Shown: positions 9,249 to 16,504 of the stretch, piece after piece | Position numbering within the stretch: position 1 is the stretch's first letter | Layout: each line of letters opens with the position of its first letter | Source of the DNA: Methanobacterium spitsbergense | Lineage (GTDB): Archaea; Methanobacteriota; Methanobacteria; Methanobacteriales; Methanobacteriaceae | Length of the DNA stretch: 30,917 nt | Assembly: GCF_019931065.1 (NCBI RefSeq) | Contig: NZ_JAIOUQ010000010.1 | Coordinates: 1 to 30,917 of the forward strand | Reading direction: 5' to 3' | Made by a program: the position numbers and the translations under genes | Notes under the pieces: model-generated | Databases searched by the model: none | The model's input: only the letters and a program-made list of their open reading frames with translations | Told to the model about the DNA's origin: nothing

Positions 9249-11060
9249 TTACAATTTTAGGCCCTGTGCTTCATAAATATCCCAGAAATATCCTTTTTTA
9301 TTTTTTAGTAGTTCTTCCCATGTTCCAGATTCTAAAATTTGGCCTTCATCGATTAAATAGATATAATCCGCATTTTTTATAGTGGATAACCTGTGTGCTA
9401 TGATAAGAATGGTTATTTCACCATGTAAATCATCGATTGCCGTTAATATCTTTTTTTCATTATTTGTATCTAAGTTGCTGGTTGCTTCGTCTAATATGAG
9501 TAAATGGGGGTTTCTTAACAGTGCACGTGCCAGTGCCAACCGTTGCCTTTCACCACCTGATAATTTAACTCCACGATCACCTATAATCGTGTTTATGCCA
9601 TCGGGGAGTTTTGAAACAAATTTATTTGCAGCGGCGTGTTTCAATGATTCGATAATATCTTCTTCTTTAGCTTCTGGTTGGGATAATAGTAGGTTGAATT
9701 TAATGGTTTCATTGAATAGGAATGTCTCTTGGGACACATATCCAATTTTACTTCTCCATTCATTTAAACATTTAGAAATAGAAATACCATCAATGGTTAT
9801 TTTTCCTTCATTTGGTTGAATTAAACCCATTATTAGATCTGCAATTGTACTTTTGCCCGCACCTGACGATCCTACTATTGCTATACTTTTTCCAACAGGT
9901 ATCTCAAGATTTAAATCTTTGATGAAAAATTGTTCTTCTTCCAGGTATGTAAAAGAGATATTTTCAAGTTTAATAACTTTGTTTAATTTTATTTGACAAT
10001 TTTTATCATCCAATATATCACTATTCATTAAACACTGTTTTTCTAGATGTATAACATTGCCAAAGGCGGGTAACATATTTATGAAGTATTGGTAGCTGCG
10101 TTGTATAGTTGAAAATTGGGGAATCATCCTTACAAATAGATATATTAATAAAAATAATGTTGCTGTAGGTAATTTTATAATTTCTATTAAAAACAATACC
10201 AGAATTGCTAGAACAATCACTGTTCCAATATCAAATAATAATTTAACATCTGCATAGCTTTTGATAGTGTCTTGGTAGTTTTGTGCAACATTGTTAGTTT
10301 GATTAGAAAAAAGGCTAATATTTTCTTCTTGCATTCCAAAACTTTTTATGGTCTTCATACCATCTAAGTGCTGTATTATAGAGGAGTATAGATTTCTTGT
10401 AGCGGATGTAATATCTTCTCCACTAGATCTAGATTTTAAAGTTCTTCTCCGGAGTATTAATAAAATAGCTATCCCTACGATAAAAATTATACCTGTAATA
10501 ATACCTGCAATTTTTAGGGCAAAAATTATGTAGACAATTAAAATCATTATACTGGCTATGAATGTTAAAAATTGACCTGTTCCCATGCTAATTCTTTCTA
10601 TCTCATTGGTAATAGCATGGGCAAAGTTTGAAGATTTCATTTTTGTGAAGAATAGCCAATTTGAATTGGTAATAGCATTATAAAGGCGTTTACGTAATTT
10701 AGCAGCAAATTGGTACTGTATCTTTGAAGTCCTTAGTGTCTGTAATCGCGATAATATGGCAATGAAGCTAATCACTAAAACATAAATCAACAGAACAACT
10801 AACAAAGTAGGTTGCAAACCTATAGTTGTGAAAAAAGCCGATGTAATTCCTGCGATCTGGCCTAGTGATCCCTGTCCAACATCTAATCCAACTAATTGTA
10901 ATAGAGGAACTAATAAAAGTAAACTAATTCCTTCACTTAGACTTATTACAACCATTAAAACCAATGCAATAGCTACTTTTTTTTGCATTAATTCGTTAAG
11001 AGTTTTTGTATATTGGCCTAAGAGACTTTCTTTAAAATTAATGATGATTTTTAGAACCAT
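9249..11060 (-). CDS. Lasso-peptide ABC exporter (D)
   Basis: This 603-residue half-transporter has a membrane domain with about six segments (residues 30-330) fused to an ATPase. The ATPase has Walker A GSSGAGKS (397-404), Q-loop YVSQE, signature LSGGE (500-504), Walker B LLILDEA (520-526) and H-loop His556 in IIAHRLSTI. There is no N-terminal C39 peptidase, as expected of a lasso exporter because B2 cuts the leader. It functions as a homodimer in the membrane; export of the mature lasso peptide, which also gives self-protection, is the inferred role. It lies 57 bp downstream of B2 on the same strand, in the order B1-B2-D. Alone it could be any type-1 exporter; the operon decides the call. 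Confidence 0.87.
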   Translation of the reverse strand: MVLKIIINFKESLLGQYTKTLNELMQKKVAIALVLMVVISLSEGISLLLLVPLLQLVGLDVGQGSLGQIAGITSAFFTTIGLQPTLLVVLLIYVLVISFIAILSRLQTLRTSKIQYQFAAKLRKRLYNAITNSNWLFFTKMKSSNFAHAITNEIERISMGTGQFLTFIASIMILIVYIIFALKIAGIITGIIFIVGIAILLILRRRTLKSRSSGEDITSATRNLYSSIIQHLDGMKTIKSFGMQEENISLFSNQTNNVAQNYQDTIKSYADVKLLFDIGTVIVLAILVLFLIEIIKLPTATLFLLIYLFVRMIPQFSTIQRSYQYFINMLPAFGNVIHLEKQCLMNSDILDDKNCQIKLNKVIKLENISFTYLEEEQFFIKDLNLEIPVGKSIAIVGSSGAGKSTIADLIMGLIQPNEGKITIDGISISKCLNEWRSKIGYVSQETFLFNETIKFNLLLSQPEAKEEDIIESLKHAAANKFVSKLPDGINTIIGDRGVKLSGGERQRLALARALLRNPHLLILDEATSNLDTNNEKKILTAIDDLHGEITILIIAHRLSTIKNADYIYLIDEGQILESGTWEELLKNKKGYFWDIYEAQGLKL

Positions 11061-11117
11061 AAATATCTATATTCCCCTAATAAAAATTATTATTTCGCCC
11101 AATTAAAACAATATTAT

Positions 11118-11534
11118 TCAATATTCTGATTCTAATATTGGTTTATATTCCTTTTCAGATTCTCCTAATACAATTTGATCATCTATTTCTAACCAAGCGT
11201 GAGCTTCAAATTCTTCTTCTTTTATAACACCTATTTTAAGTTTGGAAGGATGATTATATCTTGAAAGTATTATTTGCCCAGTTATTGCTTGAGTAAGGCA
11301 AGTTGCCTTTGGAACATATGGAGAAACAACCCGTACAGACCATATAATATCTTCAATAGTTATTGAATCTTTTTGTTTGTGATTTGGTCTTGAAATTCTT
11401 TTTGATATCTTTTTAACCTTTGAAAATGAAAATAAAGAAAGTGATAAACGAATGAAACTTATCAAAATCAGACACTTAATAAATAAACTTTTCCTTGATG
11501 ATGAAAGTTTGAAAAAACTATCAATTTTACTCAT
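11118..11534 (-). CDS. Lasso leader peptidase (B2, transglutaminase-like)
   Basis: This 138-residue protein has the usual B2 length. The cysteine-protease triad is visible: Cys79 in ATCLTQA, His112 in AHAWLEID and Asp118 or Asp119 after it. A hydrophobic segment lies near residues 18-36, common in the B2 helical N-terminus. B2 enzymes cleave the lasso precursor after the leader (here expected after Thr20-Lys21) with help from B1. Its start overlaps the end of B1 by 8 bp (11527-11534), which indicates translational coupling. The family is Transglut_core3 (PF13471). Confidence 0.92.
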   Translation of the reverse strand: MSKIDSFFKLSSSRKSLFIKCLILISFIRLSLSLFSFSKVKKISKRISRPNHKQKDSITIEDIIWSVRVVSPYVPKATCLTQAITGQIILSRYNHPSKLKIGVIKEEEFEAHAWLEIDDQIVLGESEKEYKPILESEY

Positions 11535-11811
11535 TAATCTTAACCAGCCCGTTATCTAAAAGTTCTTTTATTAATTCAAAAATGTCACATTTACATTGGT
11601 TTTTATCTACATCGTATTCATCCCAGATTATTTCTACAATGTCGTTTACTACTCTCGGTTTTTGAATTAAGTTCCAAATTTTAGCCCCAATAGGATCCAA
11701 GCCATAATATACACCATCATTCATATTTAATATGGCTGCTTCTCCATCTAGATCGCATGAAACCACATCATCTGCCACCACCAAAGTTGAATCTATTGAT
11801 ATTTTTGTCAT
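11527..11811 (-). CDS. Lasso leader-binding protein (B1, PqqD-like RRE)
   Basis: This 94-residue PqqD-family protein has the family's YYGLDPIGAKIWNLI segment (about 35-49) within an overall beta-strand then three-helix layout, which is the RiPP recognition element. B1 proteins bind the YxxP part of the lasso leader and present it to B2 and C. It is the first gene of the B1-B2-D transcript. Its promoter must lie in the 11812-12099 gap shared with the divergent adhesin, which also holds the TGTGA-N6-TCACA operator 94 bp upstream of this ATG. Confidence 0.92.
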   Translation of the reverse strand: MTKISIDSTLVVADDVVSCDLDGEAAILNMNDGVYYGLDPIGAKIWNLIQKPRVVNDIVEIIWDEYDVDKNQCKCDIFELIKELLDNGLVKINE

Positions 11812-11905
11812 ATTTTCACAAGTTAATTTATTTACCTAATAAGTATAGAATGTTTATGATATTATTATATAATAAGATTTTATTTTTATCTATTAAAAAT
11901 TAATT

Positions 11906-11921
11906 TGTGATTTTCATCACA
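11906..11921. promoter_or_regulatory. Palindromic operator TGTGA-N6-TCACA, copy 1
   Basis: TGTGATTTTCATCACA is a perfect 5-bp-arm palindrome with a 6-bp spacer. It lies between B1 (minus) and the adhesin (plus), about 15 bp before a TATA-like TTATATT near 11948 on the adhesin side. The same layout is repeated at 19947, 24064 and 27424. It has the spacing of CRP/FNR-type sites, but I do not claim that protein family. Confidence 0.65.
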
Positions 11922-11977
11922 TTTGTCGAAGATTTCAGAGAAAAACTTTATATTGCATCACATTTAAGTATATTCTA

Positions 11978-12025
11978 TGTGAAAATTCACACGATCATGT
12001 TTGGAAATCATGTGATTTTTTGTGA
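11978..12025. promoter_or_regulatory. Additional operator-like sites upstream of adhesin
   Basis: TGTGAAAATTCACA (11978-11991) has the same arms with a 4-bp spacer. Two direct TGTGA half-sites follow at 12011-12015 and 12021-12025, one helical turn apart. Together with copy 1 the gap is dense in this half-site, suggesting cooperative binding or several regulators. This is visible in sequence only. Confidence 0.45.
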
Positions 12026-12099
12026 AAAAATTTTTGTTTAAAAATTATTCTAGAAAAATAAAATAGGGGGAAATAGAAATAAAAATTTACAAACAATTA

Positions 12100-15000
12100 T
12101 TGATGTTTGTTTTAGTATTTGCATTTGTATTCACTATTTGTGGAGCAGCCACAGCTGCAACACCACACACAGTTACAACGATCAATTCTCATAACGATAA
12201 TTTAACAGTTTCAACATTACAAGCAAATTCAAAAAAAGCATCAAAAGCTAAAAATACTAGTCCAATAGCTGATCCTATAATTACTGGAACAGTAACAATA
12301 AATGAATATGGACATATACGGGCTTTAAAAGGTGCTACTGTTACTGTTAATTCAACTGCAAGTAACAGTAAAGTCCTAGGAACCACTAAAACAGATCAAA
12401 ACGGTTATTATTCTATAAACTTTTACAGCACAGATCCACAATACAGGGTAACAGCCAGTTACATAGGATGTAATAATATAACCAAGACAGTAACGGTAAG
12501 CCAAGGACCTAATTACCCAACTGACCCTAATTATTATGGTACATCAAACATTGAATTAACCCCTAAGACTGCAACCTTAACTGGAACTGGAAGTGGTAGA
12601 AATATATACATCCAGGGAGGAAATAAACTCGGTTTTGCAGGAATAATAAATGTTAGGGTTGATGGCACTACATATCAGGCGTATTGTATTGACTTATTTA
12701 CACCTATTAGTATAGGTGATACTTTACTGGTTAATGGACCTCTCCCCGGAACAGCCGGAGATCTACCAAGCGAAGTGGACTGGGGTAAAGTTACATACGT
12801 GTTAAACAACTACAATCCATCCAGCAACGATGAAGCCGCAGCAATACAGTGTGCCATCTGGTACTTCACTTCTGTACATTACGGCCCATATGGCGGCCCT
12901 AACCCTGTAACTGGTTACTATCAATTCATGACTGCACCTAATGATGGAAGAATAGATGGAGCCTATGGTTCAACAACAGTTAGAACAAGAGCATGGGAAA
13001 TCATTAATGCCGCAGTATCAGTAAAATATCCTAACAGCATCACATTATCCCCAGAAACAACCAAAATATCCAACGGGCAATCCGCCACTGTAACTGCCAC
13101 AGTAAAAGACCATGATGGAAACCCATTACAAGGTATTACAGTCAACTTCCAAAAAGATAAAGGAACATTAAGTCAAACTTCAGGAATTACAAACGCCCTT
13201 GGCCAAGTTTCAGTAACTTTATCAAGTATTCCAAATTTTAGCAGTGCCATTGTCACAGCATATGTAAGTGGAAATTACGGTAACCTCTTATACGACAATC
13301 AATACACAACCAGAAAACAAAACCTTGCAGCCAGAAATCTTCTACCGTTAACTCTCTCAGATATTAGCGTAATAAATACAGATGTAACAGCTAATGTTGC
13401 ATTATCACAAACCGCTAATTCACCTGTGAATGTGGGTGATACTGTTACCTACAGGGTTACTGCAACCAATAACGGACCTAATGCTGCTACGGGCATTATG
13501 ATAACTGATATATTGCCTGCAGGTTTAACTGGATTTACAGTTACGCCATCCGTAGGAACATATTATAACAATGTTTGGGTTATTCCAAGCCTTGCAAATG
13601 GAGCTACAGCCACATTAACCATAACTGGAACTGCCACAGCAAGCATGGCCGGAACAACCACAATTAACACAGCTACAGAAACAGCTCAAGACCAATATAT
13701 ATCACAATTGCCAACTACAACAGCCAGTGTACACGTAAACCAAGCTGGATTAACCATCACCAACACTGGAACAACACCAGTAAACGTAGGTGACACAGGA
13801 ACCTTCACAATAACCATAAACAACAACGGACCAGACGCAGCCACCAACATAAAAATAAACGATATAATACCAAACGGATTCACAGCCAACACCCATGGAA
13901 TAGGAACATACGACGGAACCACATGGACCATCACCAGCCTAGCAAGCGGAGCAACCGCAACACTAACATTCACAAAAACAAACATACCAGCCAGCATGGC
14001 CGGAACAACCACAACCAACACCGCAACCGCAACATGGAACGAATACCCCAAAACCGTCACAATACCAAACAGCAACATACACGTCAAACAAGCCAATGTA
14101 GCACTAAGCCAAACAGTTAACACACCAGTAAACGTAGGAGACACCGTCAACTACATAATCACAGCACTAAACAACGGACCAGACACCGCCACAAACATAA
14201 ATATTAACGATATTATACCTGCAGGACTAATAGGTGCAATAATAACACCATCTGCAGGAACTACCTACAGTAATGGCATATGGAATATACCAAGCCTTGC
14301 ATACCTCGCAAGTGCAACATTAAACATAAGCGGAACAGCCGGAAGCACAATGGCCGGAACAACCACAACCAACACCGCAACAAGAACAAGTCAAACAGAA
14401 TATAACAACCAACCAACAGCAACAGCAGCAAATGTTTATACTAAAAAAGCAGATATTAAGATAACTAATTATACTGCAAATGGGATAACAACATGGAGCT
14501 GTTATAACACCCCTGCTTTGGTTAGTGATGTTGTGAACTATGGACCTGATGATGCTACTGGCGTTATAGCCCAGTACATATTACCATCAGGAGTTAAATT
14601 TATCAGCGCAGACACCCGAGGAGTTGGAACATACACCTACGCATACAACACCGCAACAGGAATCGGAACCATAACATGGACTATAGGCTACATGCCAAAC
14701 GGAGGATTTGGAACAATAGACGTTTTCGCTTTAATCAATAAAACAGGCCAACTAACAACCACTGCAAAAGTAACACATTCAGATCAATACGATCCTACAC
14801 CAAATCCTTCCAAAAATTATATTTTAACTGTTCCTACATCTGCAGATATAGCATTAACACAAACTAGCAGCAATAACAACCCAAACACAGGAGACGAAAT
14901 AACATTAACCGTTAATGTCACCAATAACGGACCAGACAACGCAGCAGGAGTAGTAATAACAGACACCCTCCCTACAGGACTCGAAATAAACTTACAAAAA

Positions 15001-16023
15001 ACCAACACACATGGAATTGGAACACTCACATACGACCCTACAACTAGACTCCTAACATGGACCATAGGCCAAATGAACTACGGAACATTACCTGCAATAT
15101 TAGACATTGTAGCAACAGTAACAACCACAGACCCAATTATAAACAATGCAATCAGGAACACACCACCACAATACGACTGGAACTACAACAACAACGCCCA
15201 AAAAGTCTACTTAAACACCGGAACATATGTAAAGCAGACAGATCTAAAAATAACTAATTATAATGCAAATGGGATAACAACATGGAGCTGTTATAACACC
15301 CCAACATTGGTTAGTGATGTTGTGAACTATGGACCTGATGATGCTACTGGCGTTATAGCCCAGTACATATTACCATCAGGAGTTAAATTTATCAGCGCAG
15401 ACACCCGAGGAGTTGGAACATACACCTACGCATACAACACCGCAACAGGAATCGGAACCATAACATGGACTATAGGCTACATGCCAAACGGAGGATTTGG
15501 AACAATAGACGTTTTCGCTTTAATCAATAAAACAGGCCAACTAACAACCACTGCAAAAGTAACACATTCAGATCAATACGATCCTACACCAAATCCTTCC
15601 AAAAATTATATTTTAACTGTTCCTACATCTGCAGATATAGCATTAACACAAACTAGCAGCAATAACAACCCAAACACAGGAGACGAAATAACATTAACCG
15701 TTAATGTCACCAATAACGGACCAGACAACGCAGCAGGAGTAGTAATAACAGACACCCTCCCTACAGGACTCGAAATAAACTTACAAAAAACCAACACACA
15801 TGGAATTGGAACACTCACATACGACCCTACAACTAGACTCCTAACATGGACCATAGGCCAAATGAACTACGGAACATTACCTGCAATATTAGACATTGTA
15901 GCAACAGTAACAACCACAGACCCAATTATAAACAATGCAATCAGGAACACACCACCACAATACGACTGGAACTACAACAACAACGCCCAAAAAGTCTACT
16001 TACCACTGAATAGTTTCAATTAA
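12100..16023 (+). CDS. Large thioester-domain / DUF11-repeat adhesin-like surface protein
   Basis: This protein of about 1,307 residues is secreted. Its hydrophobic signal (FVLVFAFVFTICGAATAA) is followed by a carboxypeptidase-regulatory-like beta domain (about 60-135), then a thioester (TQXA-type) domain with Cys196 in AYCIDLF and Gln250 in AIQCAIWYF, an Ig-like Big_1 domain (about 312-392), three DUF11 repeats (starting about 430, 548 and 665) and two nearly identical 263-residue units to the end. Thioester domains in Gram-positive adhesins bond covalently to targets. No C-terminal membrane anchor or sorting signal is seen. Start choice is unclear: TTG 12100 and ATG 12103 lack a ribosome site and basic residues, while GGGGGAA at 12066-12072 is well placed for an in-frame ATA at 12079 that would give the expected KIYKQLL signal start. 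It lies between lasso genes B1 and A. Confidence 0.85.
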   Translation: MMFVLVFAFVFTICGAATAATPHTVTTINSHNDNLTVSTLQANSKKASKAKNTSPIADPIITGTVTINEYGHIRALKGATVTVNSTASNSKVLGTTKTDQNGYYSINFYSTDPQYRVTASYIGCNNITKTVTVSQGPNYPTDPNYYGTSNIELTPKTATLTGTGSGRNIYIQGGNKLGFAGIINVRVDGTTYQAYCIDLFTPISIGDTLLVNGPLPGTAGDLPSEVDWGKVTYVLNNYNPSSNDEAAAIQCAIWYFTSVHYGPYGGPNPVTGYYQFMTAPNDGRIDGAYGSTTVRTRAWEIINAAVSVKYPNSITLSPETTKISNGQSATVTATVKDHDGNPLQGITVNFQKDKGTLSQTSGITNALGQVSVTLSSIPNFSSAIVTAYVSGNYGNLLYDNQYTTRKQNLAARNLLPLTLSDISVINTDVTANVALSQTANSPVNVGDTVTYRVTATNNGPNAATGIMITDILPAGLTGFTVTPSVGTYYNNVWVIPSLANGATATLTITGTATASMAGTTTINTATETAQDQYISQLPTTTASVHVNQAGLTITNTGTTPVNVGDTGTFTITINNNGPDAATNIKINDIIPNGFTANTHGIGTYDGTTWTITSLASGATATLTFTKTNIPASMAGTTTTNTATATWNEYPKTVTIPNSNIHVKQANVALSQTVNTPVNVGDTVNYIITALNNGPDTATNININDIIPAGLIGAIITPSAGTTYSNGIWNIPSLAYLASATLNISGTAGSTMAGTTTTNTATRTSQTEYNNQPTATAANVYTKKADIKITNYTANGITTWSCYNTPALVSDVVNYGPDDATGVIAQYILPSGVKFISADTRGVGTYTYAYNTATGIGTITWTIGYMPNGGFGTIDVFALINKTGQLTTTAKVTHSDQYDPTPNPSKNYILTVPTSADIALTQTSSNNNPNTGDEITLTVNVTNNGPDNAAGVVITDTLPTGLEINLQKTNTHGIGTLTYDPTTRLLTWTIGQMNYGTLPAILDIVATVTTTDPIINNAIRNTPPQYDWNYNNNAQKVYLNTGTYVKQTDLKITNYNANGITTWSCYNTPTLVSDVVNYGPDDATGVIAQYILPSGVKFISADTRGVGTYTYAYNTATGIGTITWTIGYMPNGGFGTIDVFALINKTGQLTTTAKVTHSDQYDPTPNPSKNYILTVPTSADIALTQTSSNNNPNTGDEITLTVNVTNNGPDNAAGVVITDTLPTGLEINLQKTNTHGIGTLTYDPTTRLLTWTIGQMNYGTLPAILDIVATVTTTDPIINNAIRNTPPQYDWNYNNNAQKVYLPLNSFN
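14461..16002 (+). repeat. Tandem 789-bp duplication inside the adhesin
   Basis: Copy 1 (14461-15213) and copy 2 (15250-16002) are offset by exactly 789 bp, or 263 codons. By eye they differ at only about four bases over 753 bp (one near 14473 and three around 14513-14518). Each copy encodes two linked beta domains beginning at ITNYxANGITTWSCYN. Near identity at synonymous positions means a very recent duplication or gene conversion. Confidence 0.9.
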
Positions 16024-16041
16024 ATGTTTGAAGAAATGATT

Positions 16042-16075
16042 AGGAACCACATTTTTAGGTTCCTTTTCTATTTTT
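16042..16075 (+). terminator. Adhesin terminator hairpin and T-rich tract
   Basis: AGGAACC (16042-16048) pairs with GGTTCCT (16058-16064) around a 9-nt loop. A T-rich stretch runs to 16075. It lies 18 bp after the adhesin stop and separates that gene from the lasso precursor, which implies the precursor has its own promoter. Confidence 0.6.
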
Positions 16076-16092
16076 ATGAAATGATATTTCAT
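16076..16092. promoter_or_regulatory. Palindrome upstream of lasso precursor
   Basis: ATGAAATGATATTTCAT has perfect 7-bp arms around a 3-bp centre. A TATA-like TTAAAAAATAATA follows at about 16106-16118 and AAGGAG at 16137-16142, so the palindrome sits where an archaeal regulator just upstream of TATA would bind. It differs from the TGTGA-N6-TCACA motif used at the other lasso promoters. Confidence 0.45.
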
Positions 16093-16149
16093 AATCTTTA
16101 TCAATTAAAAAATAATAACAATATAATATGTTTATGAAGGAGATGAATG

Positions 16150-16269
16150 ATGAAAAAAGAATATAAACAGCCAGTATTAGTTACTTATGGCGATCTAAAA
16201 GAAATTACAAAATCAGGATACGGATCTGGAGATGATTTGAGAGGTGAAACTGGTCCAGATCCAAGTTAA
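16150..16269 (+). CDS. Lasso peptide precursor (A)
   Basis: This is a 39-residue peptide. The leader has every conserved lasso-leader position, YxxPxLx3Gx5T: Tyr5, Pro8, Leu10, Gly14 and Thr20 at -2, with Lys21 at -1. The core is then SGYGSGDDLRGETGPDPS (22-39). Lasso rings join the N-terminal amine to an Asp or Glu at position 7, 8 or 9; here Asp7 and Asp8 qualify, leaving a 10- or 11-residue tail. The core ends in Ser, matching the kinase K nearby. Two adjacent ATGs exist (16147 and 16150); the second is 7 bp from the GGAG of the ribosome site and is preferred. It converges with C and is transcribed from its own promoter after the adhesin terminator. The B1, B2, C, D and K genes around it support the call. 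Confidence 0.93.
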   Translation: MKKEYKQPVLVTYGDLKEITKSGYGSGDDLRGETGPDPS

Positions 16270-16504
16270 AAAAAATTTAATATTAACGAAATAATCTCAT
16301 TTTTTTATGAATTCAAGTTTCTAAAAAGTTTATAATTTTTATTAATGAATTTCACATTACATAAATTACTTATTAATACCACTAAAACAAATTCAAAAAT
16401 TTAATGAACATAATTAACTTAAACTTTCTTTCTTAACAACAACCCTAATTATAAAATATCCTTAAATTTATTTACAAATTTTTTTTTCATTAGAAAATGG
16501 GATC

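Noticed and set aside
14817..15854. Two identical 82-codon minus-strand frames (14817-15065 and 15606-15854)
   Set aside because: They are shadows of the duplicated adhesin units; their identity only reflects the 789-bp repeat.
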